This document shows, piece by piece, positions 17,781 to 24,947 of a DNA stretch of 64,000 nucleotides (within the stretch, counting starts at the first letter, position 1; each line of letters starts with the position of its first letter). This DNA comes from Mycolicibacterium mageritense (GTDB lineage: Bacteria; Actinomycetota; Actinomycetes; Mycobacteriales; Mycobacteriaceae). The position numbers and the translations under genes are program-made. The stretch spans positions 5,518,001 through 5,582,000 of the forward strand of contig NZ_AP022567.1 in NCBI RefSeq assembly GCF_010727475.1. The letters run 5' to 3'. The notes below the pieces were generated by a model. It was not told the origin of the DNA, made no database searches, and was given only the letters and a program-made list of their open reading frames with translations.

Positions 17781-18023
17781 GTGAGTTCTGTCGTGGTCGA
17801 CGCCGTCGAGCACCTGGTCCGCGGCATCGTGGACAATCCGGACGACGTGCGGGTCGACATGGTGACCAGCCGTCGGGGCCGCACGGTCGAGGTGCATGTG
17901 CATCCCGACGACCTGGGCAAGGTAATCGGCCGCGGTGGCCGTACCGCCACGGCGCTGCGGACGCTGGTCGCCGGCATCGGTGGCCGCGGCATCCGCGTCG
18001 ACGTGGTGGACACCGACCAGTAG
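17781..18023 (+). CDS. khpA: KH-domain RNA-binding protein KhpA
   Basis: An 80-residue single KH-domain protein with the RNA-contacting GxxG loop G50-R-G-G53 in KVIGRGGRTATAL. It is nearly identical to what I recall of M. tuberculosis Rv2908c. In other bacteria KhpA pairs with KhpB to bind RNA broadly and influence cell division and elongation. It starts eight bases after the rpsP stop and is followed four bases later by rimM, so the three are almost certainly cotranscribed. Confidence 0.95.
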   Translation: MSSVVVDAVEHLVRGIVDNPDDVRVDMVTSRRGRTVEVHVHPDDLGKVIGRGGRTATALRTLVAGIGGRGIRVDVVDTDQ

Positions 18024-18027
18024 CGCC

Positions 18028-18546
18028 ATGGACCTCGTCGTCGGACGGGTTGTCAAGGCCCACGGCATCACCGGCGAGGTCGTCGTCGAGGTGCGTACCG
18101 ACGATCCCGACGCCAGGTTTGCGCCCGGCACGGCCCTGCGGGGTCGTGCGAAGGGCGGAGCCGAACGTCCGGTCGTCATCGAATCGGTGCGCGAACACGG
18201 TGGTCGCCTGCTCGTGCGGGTGGCGGGGGTGAGCGATCGAGATTCCGCTGATGCGTTGCGCGGCACCGTTTTTGTGGTCGATTCTGCTGATCTGCCTGCG
18301 ATCGACGACCCCGACGAGTTCTACGATCACGAACTCGAGGGCCTGGCCGTGGTGACGGTCGACGGTGCGCCGGTGGGCACGGTCGCGGAGGTGCTGCACA
18401 CCGCGGCCGGTGAACTGCTCTCGGTCAAGGCCGAGGGCGGTCGCGAGGTTCTCGTCCCGTTCGTCAGCGCCATCGTCACGTCGGTTTCGCGCGATGACGA
18501 GACCATCGTCATCGACCCGCCCGACGGACTGCTGGATCTGGGCTGA
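18028..18546 (+). CDS. rimM: Ribosome maturation factor RimM
   Basis: RimM (172 aa) helps mature the 30S head and binds S19. The N-terminal RimM beta-barrel starts MDLVVGRVVKAHGITGEV. The C-terminal PRC-barrel half includes DDPDEFYDHELEGL and ends PPDGLLDLG. The ATG four bases after the khpA stop begins the conserved domain and is chosen over in-frame codons that overlap khpA. Its place between S16 and TrmD is the standard bacterial order. Confidence 0.96.
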   Translation: MDLVVGRVVKAHGITGEVVVEVRTDDPDARFAPGTALRGRAKGGAERPVVIESVREHGGRLLVRVAGVSDRDSADALRGTVFVVDSADLPAIDDPDEFYDHELEGLAVVTVDGAPVGTVAEVLHTAAGELLSVKAEGGREVLVPFVSAIVTSVSRDDETIVIDPPDGLLDLG

Positions 18547-18557
18547 AGGGCGACGCT

Positions 18558-19235
18558 GTGCGCATCGACGTCGTCACGATCTTCCCCGAATACCTAGCCC
18601 CGATCCGACAGTCGTTGCCGGGCAAGGCTATTGACGCCGGCATCGTCGAGCTGGCGGTGCACGATCTGCGATCCTGGACCCACGACGTGCACCATTCGGT
18701 GGACGACTCGCCCTACGGGGGCGGCCCCGGCATGGTGATGAAGGCGCCGGTGTGGGGCGAGGCGCTCGACGAGATTTGTTCCGACGAGACACTTCTGGTG
18801 GTGCCGACGCCCGCGGGCCGGCCGTTCACCCAGGCGGTTGCGCACCGTTGGAGCGACGAGAAGCACCTGGTTTTCGCGTGCGGCCGGTATGAGGGCATCG
18901 ACCAGCGCGTGGTCGACGACGCCGCGCGACGCATGCGCGTCGAAGAGGTGTCGATCGGCGACTATGTGCTCACCGGTGGCGAATCCGCGGCCCTGGTGAT
19001 GATCGAGGCGGTGGTGCGGCTGCTGCCCGACGTTCTGGGCAACCCCCAATCCCACCAACAGGATTCGCACTCCGACGGACTGCTCGAGGGGCCCAGTTAC
19101 ACGCGCCCGGCCAGTTGGCGCGGGCTCGAGGTGCCGCCCGTCCTGTTGTCCGGAGACCACGCGAAGGTGGCGGCCTGGCGGCGCGAGCAGGCGCTGCAGC
19201 GCACCAGGGAGCGCCGCCCAGACCTGCTGGACTGA
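18558..19235 (+). CDS. trmD: tRNA (guanine-N1)-methyltransferase TrmD
   Basis: SPOUT-class enzyme (225 aa) that makes m1G37 in tRNAs with G36-G37 to prevent frameshifting. The trefoil-knot AdoMet site is visible in ACGRYEGIDQRV and SIGDYVLTGGE, with DSPYGGGPGMVMKAPV upstream. The GTG start follows a GAAGGG ribosome binding site. It is the last gene of the operon; a long hairpin repeat stands right after the stop and the next gene faces it. Confidence 0.98.
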   Translation: MRIDVVTIFPEYLAPIRQSLPGKAIDAGIVELAVHDLRSWTHDVHHSVDDSPYGGGPGMVMKAPVWGEALDEICSDETLLVVPTPAGRPFTQAVAHRWSDEKHLVFACGRYEGIDQRVVDDAARRMRVEEVSIGDYVLTGGESAALVMIEAVVRLLPDVLGNPQSHQQDSHSDGLLEGPSYTRPASWRGLEVPPVLLSGDHAKVAAWRREQALQRTRERRPDLLD

Positions 19236-19244
19236 TTTTCCTAT

Positions 19245-19306
19245 CGCGAGCAGACGCGGGAGTACCCGAGTAACCGCGTTATCGGGTACCGGCGCGTCTG
19301 TTCGCG
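19245..19306. repeat. Long hairpin repeat between convergent genes, copy 1 (likely bidirectional terminator)
   Basis: A two-part inverted repeat: CGCGAGCAGACGCG pairs with CGCGTCTGTTCGCG (14 bp, one wobble), and inside it GTACCCGA pairs with TCGGGTAC around a 12-base loop. Flanks are TTTTCC on the left and GGAGAAAAA on the right. It sits between the convergent trmD and lppW genes. A second copy with the same core and loop length lies at 53184, also between convergent genes. This supports a dispersed repeat family acting as a terminator in both directions. Confidence 0.75.
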
Positions 19307-19322
19307 GAGAAAAAGTGGCGGA

Positions 19323-20267
19323 TTAGATCCGGCCGCCGGGGAACATGATCTTGACCGCATCGGTGATGGTTCTGCGTGCGGTGTCGGAATCGGTCGGCTG
19401 CAGCGAGCCGATCACCATGATGAAGCGCCGGTCGGGACCGATCACACCCGTGGACAGGTGCATCCAGTCCGAGCCGATACAGCACATCCAGCCCTGCTTG
19501 ACGGCAACCGGTTCGGCGTAGAGACCGTCGGGAATGCCGAAGCGCTGAGGATAGATGCCGCCGGGCTGTGTGCCGTCGATCGCGGTCGGGGTGGACTGCG
19601 CGAGATTGGACAGGATGATGTTGGCCTGTTCGGGCGGCAGTCCGCCGCTGCCGTTCATCAGCATGTCGTAGTAGCGCACCAGGTCCGCCGCGGTGCTGAC
19701 GGTGTTCCACCAGCGGCTGTCGTACGGCGGGCGGGTCGAGCTCAACCCGTAGCGGGTCGCGACCCGGGTGATGATCGCGTCGCCGCCGCTGCGGTTCCAG
19801 AGCACCTCGGCCGCACTGTCATCGGAGGACCGCAGCATCACGTCGAGCAACTTGCGGTCCTCGGGTGTGATGACAGTCTGGCCCCTGGCCTCCTGCAGCA
19901 GCAGGTCGTCGGCGATGAACAGCTTGGAGACCGACGCGATGGCGATCGCCGTGTCGTTTCCGTTGGAGACCCGCTGATCGGTGTTGCGGTCGAGCACCAG
20001 CACGGTGATGTCCGCGCCGGCCTTGGCGGCCGCCGAAGTGGCTTGCGCCGCACGGTCCTGCAGGCCGTTGAAGGTTGCGGCGGGCTCGTCGGGCGGGGCC
20101 TCGGGCAGCGGCGCCATGCTGCCCTGCGGCACCACCACGGTGAGGCGAGGTGCCGAAGGCGCGACGGGGGGAGTCCCGTACACGGGCGCGGTACAGCCGG
20201 CGAGGGTGACGGTGGCGACCACGCTGACTGCTGCCGGCGTGATCAGCCTCGGCGGCCGCCGTCGCAT
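19323..20267 (-). CDS. lppW: LppW-like lipoprotein with class A beta-lactamase-related fold
   Basis: Exported lipoprotein, 314 aa. A signal peptide ends in the lipobox LAGC, with lipidated Cys25, followed by a Pro/Ala linker and a serine-hydrolase domain. S-V-S-K in IASVSKLFIADDLL matches the SxxK motif, but I see no clear KTG: the expected place reads AVKQGWMCCIG. Catalysis may therefore be lost or altered. The ATG at 20267 has a GGGAGG ribosome binding site and places the signal peptide correctly. M. tuberculosis lppW (Rv2905) occupies the same position between rplS and trmD. Confidence 0.8.
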   Translation of the reverse strand: MRRRPPRLITPAAVSVVATVTLAGCTAPVYGTPPVAPSAPRLTVVVPQGSMAPLPEAPPDEPAATFNGLQDRAAQATSAAAKAGADITVLVLDRNTDQRVSNGNDTAIAIASVSKLFIADDLLLQEARGQTVITPEDRKLLDVMLRSSDDSAAEVLWNRSGGDAIITRVATRYGLSSTRPPYDSRWWNTVSTAADLVRYYDMLMNGSGGLPPEQANIILSNLAQSTPTAIDGTQPGGIYPQRFGIPDGLYAEPVAVKQGWMCCIGSDWMHLSTGVIGPDRRFIMVIGSLQPTDSDTARRTITDAVKIMFPGGRI

Positions 20268-20456
20268 AGCCCTCCCTTGGCCCGTTTCCGCGGAATTCCG
20301 GATGGGAACGTCGGCAGCGGCGCATCCGGTGGAAGCAGAGTAACCGCTGTGGGCCCAGCCCGTGTAGTTAGTTGCGCTCATGGTTTGGGTGCCGGATATC
20401 GGTTAGGGTTCATGCGCCTGTCCGAGGCGTTATCCGAGGGGTTATCGGCCACCGAT
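20268..20456. other. lppW-rplS intergenic region, left part
   Basis: The gap between the divergent lppW and rplS genes is 358 bases. The rplS promoter and leader fill the right half. In the left 189 bases I see only the lppW ribosome binding site and presumably its promoter, with no convincing gene or repeat. Confidence 0.4.
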
Positions 20457-20486
20457 TTCACTGGATCGGACCTCGTCTGGCACAAT
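20457..20486 (+). promoter_or_regulatory. rplS promoter, twin of the rpsP promoter
   Basis: TTCACT (-35) and CACAAT (-10, 20481-20486) are 18 bases apart, and TGTCTGC follows at 20495. CGGAC in the spacer, TCTGGCACAAT and TGTCTGC all match the rpsP promoter, with one base of indel after the -10. The resulting leader before the rplS ATG is about 130 bases. Confidence 0.6.
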
Positions 20487-20625
20487 TGAGCAGTTGTCTG
20501 CTGCAGGCCTGGGCTAGGGTGCGTCCCGCCCGCTGCGAGATACACCCGATACACCCGAAAATTAGCTTCGGCTGCGCGACCGCGCGCACTCGCCCGGAGC
20601 CGCGAACAACAAGGAAGTGTCACCG

Positions 20626-20967
20626 ATGAACACGCTGGACTTCGTCGATCAGGCGTCGCTGCGCGACGACATCCCGACCTTCAGCCCCGGCGACACCATC
20701 AATGTGCACGTGAAGGTGATCGAGGGCACCAAGGAGCGCATCCAGGTGTTCAAGGGCGTCGTGATCCGCCGTCAGGGCGGCGGCATCCGCGAGACCTTCA
20801 CCGTGCGCAAGGAGAGCTACGGCGTCGGCGTCGAGCGCACCTTCCCCGTGCACTCGCCCAACATCGATCACATCGATGTCGTGACCCGTGGTGACGTCCG
20901 CCGGGCCAAGCTGTACTACCTGCGTGAGCTGCGCGGCAAGAAGGCGAAGATCAAGGAAAAGCGCTGA
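20626..20967 (+). CDS. rplS: 50S ribosomal protein L19
   Basis: L19 (113 aa) lies at the 30S-50S interface. The sequence is typical: MNTLDFVDQASLRDDIPTF, then GDTINVHVKVIEG, and the basic C-terminus LRELRGKKAKIKEKR. The ATG has AAGGAAG eight bases upstream; a GTG three codons earlier lacks support. In many bacteria rplS follows trmD in one operon. In mycobacteria lppW lies between them in reverse, and rplS has its own promoter that copies that of rpsP. Confidence 0.98.
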   Translation: MNTLDFVDQASLRDDIPTFSPGDTINVHVKVIEGTKERIQVFKGVVIRRQGGGIRETFTVRKESYGVGVERTFPVHSPNIDHIDVVTRGDVRRAKLYYLRELRGKKAKIKEKR

Positions 20968-21009
20968 GCGCCTTCCGGCGTCCCGCGCGGTCCGGTTCGC
21001 AGCGCTCGC

Positions 21010-21015
21010 TACTGT
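21010..21015 (+). promoter_or_regulatory. Candidate -10 hexamer of a leaderless lepB promoter
   Basis: TACTGT (TANNNT) lies seven bases before the lepB GTG and no ribosome binding site is visible. It gives lepB a promoter separate from rplS, 56 bases upstream. Confidence 0.5.
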
Positions 21016-21022
21016 GGGTGCC

Positions 21023-21880
21023 GTGACCGGACCCACCGAATCTGCTGAGTCCTCATCGGACGACCCGCCGAAGGTCGACGCTCAATGGCCTCAGGCTGAG
21101 GAGCCCGAAGCCGAGCCCGAGGCGGAGAAGGACGATTCGCCGAAGCGTAAGCATTCCGCGTTACGCGAGGGTGCAATTCTGGTCACCATCGCGGTGGTTC
21201 TGTATTACGTGATGCTGACGTTCGTCGCGCGGCCCTACCTGATCCCGTCGGAATCGATGGAGCCGACGCTGCACGGCTGTAACGGCTGTGTGGGTGACCG
21301 CATCATGGTCGACAAGCTGACCTACCGGTTCTCCAAGCCGGAGCCTGGTGACGTGGTGGTGTTCAAGGGCCCGCCGTCGTGGAACATCGGCTACAAATCG
21401 ATCCGTTCGGACAACACCGCGGTGCGGTGGGTGCAGAACGCGTTGTCGTTCATCGGGTTCGTGCCGCCCGACGAGAACGATCTCGTCAAACGCGTCATCG
21501 CGGTGGGCGGCCAGACGGTCGAATGCCGCGCGGCCACCGGGTTGACCGTCGACAGCAAGCCGCTCAAAGAGCCGTACCTGGACCCCGCCACGATGATGGC
21601 CGATCCACAGGTGTACCCGTGTCTCGGCAACGAATTCGGGCCCGTCACGGTGCCCGAAGGGCGGATCTGGGTGATGGGGGACAACCGCACCCATTCGGCC
21701 GATTCCCGCGCGCACTGCACCAACCTGCCCGCAGACGCCCAGCGCGGACTGTTGTGCACCGGCGACCCCACGGCGGGCACCGTACCGGTGGACAATGTGA
21801 TCGGTAAGGCGCGATTCATCGCCTGGCCGCCGTCGCGGTGGGGCGGGATCAGCAGCGTGAACCCGCAGGCCAACTCTTAG
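21023..21880 (+). CDS. lepB: Signal peptidase I
   Basis: Membrane serine protease (285 aa) that removes signal peptides from Sec and Tat substrates, using a Ser-Lys dyad. A long acidic cytoplasmic N-terminus (about 1-45) precedes one membrane segment (about 51-69). Catalytic Ser78 lies in LIPSESMEPTL and the general-base Lys is in DLVKRVIAVGG (about 156). The substrate-binding box VMGDNRTHSADSR follows. Extra cysteines near the active site (HGCNGCVGD) and later (VECRA, YPCLG) could form disulfides outside the membrane. The GTG at 21023 is chosen over in-frame codons inside rplS because of the leaderless promoter. Confidence 0.96.
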   Translation: MTGPTESAESSSDDPPKVDAQWPQAEEPEAEPEAEKDDSPKRKHSALREGAILVTIAVVLYYVMLTFVARPYLIPSESMEPTLHGCNGCVGDRIMVDKLTYRFSKPEPGDVVVFKGPPSWNIGYKSIRSDNTAVRWVQNALSFIGFVPPDENDLVKRVIAVGGQTVECRAATGLTVDSKPLKEPYLDPATMMADPQVYPCLGNEFGPVTVPEGRIWVMGDNRTHSADSRAHCTNLPADAQRGLLCTGDPTAGTVPVDNVIGKARFIAWPPSRWGGISSVNPQANS

Positions 21881-21889
21881 GAGCAGCCG

Positions 21890-22684
21890 GTGGCCTCAGA
21901 GCTGAGGATGTCATGGCCGCCTCGAACGGTGATCCGGAAGTCGTCCGGGCTGCGCACCCTGGAGGCGGCGCTGTACCGCAGTGGGCTGGGACCGGTCGCC
22001 GGGGTCGACGAGGTGGGCCGCGGAGCCTGCGCGGGCCCGCTGGTGGTGGCCGCCTGTGTCCTGGGGCCGAACCGGCTTGAGAGCCTGGCCGCGCTCGACG
22101 ATTCCAAGAAGCTCGGCGAGAAGGAACGTGAGCGGCTGTTTCCACTGATCCGTCGGTACGCCGTGGCCTATCACGTGGTCTTCATCCCGTCGACCGAGGT
22201 GGATCGTCGCGGTGTGCACGTGGCCAACATCGAGGGCATGCGGCGCGCGGTGGCCGGGCTGTCGGTTCGGCCCGGCTATGTGTTGTCCGACGGTTTCCGG
22301 GTGCCGGGCCTGGCGGTCCCGTCCCTTCCGGTGATCGGGGGCGACGCGGCGGCGGCGTGCATCGCGGCGGCGAGTGTGCTGGCGAAGGTCAGCCGAGACC
22401 GGCTCATGGTCGAGATGGAGCGCGACCATCCCGGATACGGGTTCGCCGAGCACAAGGGCTACAGCACGCCGGCGCATACCGCGGCGTTGGCGGAGCTCGG
22501 GCCGTGTCCCGAGCATCGCTACTCGTATGTGAACGTGCGCCGGGCCGCCGAGGCGGTCGGTGTGCGGCGGGTTGGGCGACCCGCGCGGCATGCGGAACCC
22601 GGGTACGCAAAGATGGGTTCGGAAGGCTTGTGTGAAGAGCAGACTGAGGCAGTGGACCAACGAGAAGGACAGCTGAGCGGATGA
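21890..22684 (+). CDS. rnhB: Ribonuclease HII
   Basis: RNase HII (264 aa) cleaves RNA in RNA-DNA hybrids and at single ribonucleotides in DNA. The first acidic pair is in GVDEVGRGACAGP (Asp40, Glu41) and the further catalytic Asp is in YVLSDGFRV. GHKGYSTPAH-type sequence (AEHKGYSTPAHTAAL) marks the family. The GTG at 21890 has AGGAG six bases upstream; an ATG six codons in is also possible. The C-terminal 40 residues are polar and probably disordered. Its stop overlaps the start of the next gene (ATGA), so the two are translationally coupled. Confidence 0.96.
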   Translation: MASELRMSWPPRTVIRKSSGLRTLEAALYRSGLGPVAGVDEVGRGACAGPLVVAACVLGPNRLESLAALDDSKKLGEKERERLFPLIRRYAVAYHVVFIPSTEVDRRGVHVANIEGMRRAVAGLSVRPGYVLSDGFRVPGLAVPSLPVIGGDAAAACIAAASVLAKVSRDRLMVEMERDHPGYGFAEHKGYSTPAHTAALAELGPCPEHRYSYVNVRRAAEAVGVRRVGRPARHAEPGYAKMGSEGLCEEQTEAVDQREGQLSG

Positions 22685-22986
22685 GTGCCGAAGATCTCGA
22701 GAAGTACGAAACCGAGATGGAGCTCTCGCTGTACCGCGAATACAAGGACATCGTCGGTCAGTTCAGCTATGTGGTGGAAACCGAGCGCCGGTTCTACCTG
22801 GCCAACAGCGTGGAGATGGTGCCCCGCAACGCAGACGGCGAGATCTATTTCGAGCTGCGGCTGGCCGATGCCTGGGTGTGGGACATGTACCGGCCCGCCC
22901 GGTTCGTAAAGCAGGTGCGGGTGATCACCTTCAAGGACGTCAACATCGAAGAAGTCGAGAAGCCCGAGCTGCGGCTGCCGGAGTAG
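22681..22986 (+). CDS. DUF2469 family protein (Rv2901c-type)
   Basis: A 101-residue actinobacterial protein of unknown function, nearly invariant across mycobacteria from memory. It starts MSAEDLEKYETEMELSLYRE and contains YVVETERRFYLANSVE and the aromatic-rich LRLADAWVWDMYRPARFVK. No membrane segment or enzyme motif is visible. Coupling to rnhB by a 4-base overlap and closeness to lepB and rplS point to a housekeeping role, but none can be named. Confidence 0.9.
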   Translation: MSAEDLEKYETEMELSLYREYKDIVGQFSYVVETERRFYLANSVEMVPRNADGEIYFELRLADAWVWDMYRPARFVKQVRVITFKDVNIEEVEKPELRLPE

Positions 22987-22989
22987 CAC

Positions 22990-24216
22990 GTGACCGGAAG
23001 CCGCGCCGACGCGATCCTGGCCGCATTGCCCGAGGTGCGGGCGTGGCAGGAACCGCTGTACCGGGATCTGCATCAGCATCCCGAGTTGTCGCACCACGAG
23101 CAGCGGACCGCCGGTGTGATCGCGTCGCGGCTGGCGGCGGCGGGCTTGCAGGTGCACGACGGCATCGGCGGCACCGGTGTGGTGGGGATGCTGCGTAACG
23201 GCGCCGGTCCCACGGTCTTGTTGCGTGCCGACATCGACGCGCTGCCGGTCACCGAGGTGACGGGCCTGCCGTATGCCAGCACCGAACCCGGCGTGATGCA
23301 CGCGTGCGGGCACGATGTGCACGTCACGTGCTTGTTGGGTGCGGCCGAATTGTTCGCGCGCGCAACGGAACACTGGAACGGCACGGTGGTGGCACTGTTC
23401 CAGCCGGCCGAAGAGGTCGGTGGCGGTGCCCGCGGCATGGTCGACGACGGCCTCGCCGACGTGGTCGGCCGCGTGGACGTCGCGATGGCCCAGCATGTGA
23501 TGCCCGCACCGGCCGGGCACCTCGGTACCCGCAGCGGCCCCGTGTTGTCGGCCGCCGACAGCATGCGGGTCACGGTGTACGGCCGCGGCGGGCACGGCTC
23601 GATGCCGCACGCGACGGTGGATCCCGTGGTGCTGGCCGCGATGATCGTCATCCGCCTGCAGACCATCGTGTCGCGTGAGGTGGCGCCGACCGAGACCGTG
23701 GTGCTCACTGTCGGCAGCATCCATGCGGGCACCAAGAGCAACGTGATCGGTGATCACGCGGTGCTCGAGCTCAACCTACGGACATACGACCAGGCGGTTC
23801 GAGCCGCGGTGCTCGACGCGATCCGGCGCGTGGTGATCGCGGAGTGCCAGGCGTCGGACTCGCCTCGCGAACCGGAATTCGAGCTGTACGACAGCTTTCC
23901 GCTGACGGTCAACGACGCCGACGTCACTGCGCGGGTCGACGCGGCCTTCCGCGGGTATTTCGGTGACCGCGTGCAGGCCATGGGGGCGCATGCGGCCAGT
24001 GAGGATTTCAGCGACATCCCCGTCGCGCTCGGCGTGCCGTACACCTACTGGGGGCTCGGCGGTATCGACGAGCAGACCTATCGCGCCGCGGCCGCCGCCG
24101 ACCGGGTGAGCGCGGACATCCCGGTGAATCACTCGCCACGGTTCGCGCCGGTGATCCAGCCGACGTTGGACACCGGCACGCAAGCGCTCGTGGTGGCCGC
24201 GCTCAGCTGGCTTTAG
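22990..24216 (+). CDS. M20-family amidohydrolase (hippurate/IAA-amino acid hydrolase type)
   Basis: Dinuclear-metal amidase/peptidase of the M20D group, 408 aa. Metal ligands fall in MHACGHDVHVT (about 100), PAEEVGGGARGM (about 140) and AQHVMPAPAGHL (about 170), with a late His near the C-terminus. The dimerisation insert is present. Such enzymes split N-acyl or aminoacyl conjugates; the substrate is not predictable. The GTG lies three bases after the DUF2469 stop, so it is probably read from the rnhB transcript. It is the first gene that departs from the M. tuberculosis order. Its 3' end overlaps the convergent hydrolase gene by 14 bases. Confidence 0.88.
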   Translation: MTGSRADAILAALPEVRAWQEPLYRDLHQHPELSHHEQRTAGVIASRLAAAGLQVHDGIGGTGVVGMLRNGAGPTVLLRADIDALPVTEVTGLPYASTEPGVMHACGHDVHVTCLLGAAELFARATEHWNGTVVALFQPAEEVGGGARGMVDDGLADVVGRVDVAMAQHVMPAPAGHLGTRSGPVLSAADSMRVTVYGRGGHGSMPHATVDPVVLAAMIVIRLQTIVSREVAPTETVVLTVGSIHAGTKSNVIGDHAVLELNLRTYDQAVRAAVLDAIRRVVIAECQASDSPREPEFELYDSFPLTVNDADVTARVDAAFRGYFGDRVQAMGAHAASEDFSDIPVALGVPYTYWGLGGIDEQTYRAAAAADRVSADIPVNHSPRFAPVIQPTLDTGTQALVVAALSWL

Positions 24217-24907
24217 CCTGCAGGTGTTCGCCGAAGAACGCGAACACCCGCGCCCACGCGTCGGACGTTGCCGCCTCGTTGTACCCGAAGCCCGCGATGC
24301 GCAGAAGTGGTTGGGCCGGAAGCTGATTGGCGAAACTGTGCCCGGCATCGGGATACACCTTGATGTCGGCCGGGATGTTCTTGGCCTCGACGATCTTCCG
24401 CAGCCGTTTCGGCGCGCCGATACCGGCCGGGTCACGGCGGCCGAAGCTCGCGACGATGGGGCACGACGCGTCGAGGGTTTCGTCGAGATGGCGGGGCAGC
24501 GGCGTGCCGTAGAACGGTGCTGCCGCGGCGAACCCCCTTGGCCCCATGATCAGGGCGAACTGACCGCCCATGCAGAATCCGGCGATGCCGACCGTCCCCG
24601 TGCAGTCGGGCAGCGACCGCAGATGATCGCGTGCGGCCAGGATGTCGTCGAGGGCCGTGCCGCGCTGGGTCAGCAGGTCGCGGAACACGCGCGTGATGCA
24701 GCGCGCGCGACCGCCCCGCGCAAACAGGTTGGGCGTGATCGCCAGGTAGCCGGCCCCGGCGATGCGCGCCGAGGTCGCCTCGTTGTCGGGGCCGTAACCG
24801 ATCGCATCGTGGATGACCACGACGCCGGGCCACGGCCCGGAGCCTTCGGGGGTGTCCAGGAGCGCGTCGATCGGGCCGTCTGGGGTGGCGAGTGAAATCG
24901 TGGACAC
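24203..24907 (-). CDS. Dienelactone hydrolase family protein
   Basis: Alpha/beta hydrolase of the dienelactone hydrolase type, 234 aa. The catalytic triad is visible: Cys112 in GFCMGG, Asp159 in FGRRDPAG and His190 in YPDAGHSF. Family members hydrolyse lactones from aromatic ring cleavage, but many paralogues act on other esters. It is the last gene of a minus-strand run (serine hydrolase, DUF2237, SelO, hydrolase) with gaps of about 30-40 bases. No linked ring-cleavage dioxygenase is present, so a role in chlorocatechol degradation is not supported. Confidence 0.87.
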   Translation of the reverse strand: MSTISLATPDGPIDALLDTPEGSGPWPGVVVIHDAIGYGPDNEATSARIAGAGYLAITPNLFARGGRARCITRVFRDLLTQRGTALDDILAARDHLRSLPDCTGTVGIAGFCMGGQFALIMGPRGFAAAAPFYGTPLPRHLDETLDASCPIVASFGRRDPAGIGAPKRLRKIVEAKNIPADIKVYPDAGHSFANQLPAQPLLRIAGFGYNEAATSDAWARVFAFFGEHLQAKAS

Positions 24908-24947
24908 GTCCCCGAATGTAGCGGCTCGGGGTGGCCGCTCGCTGGGC

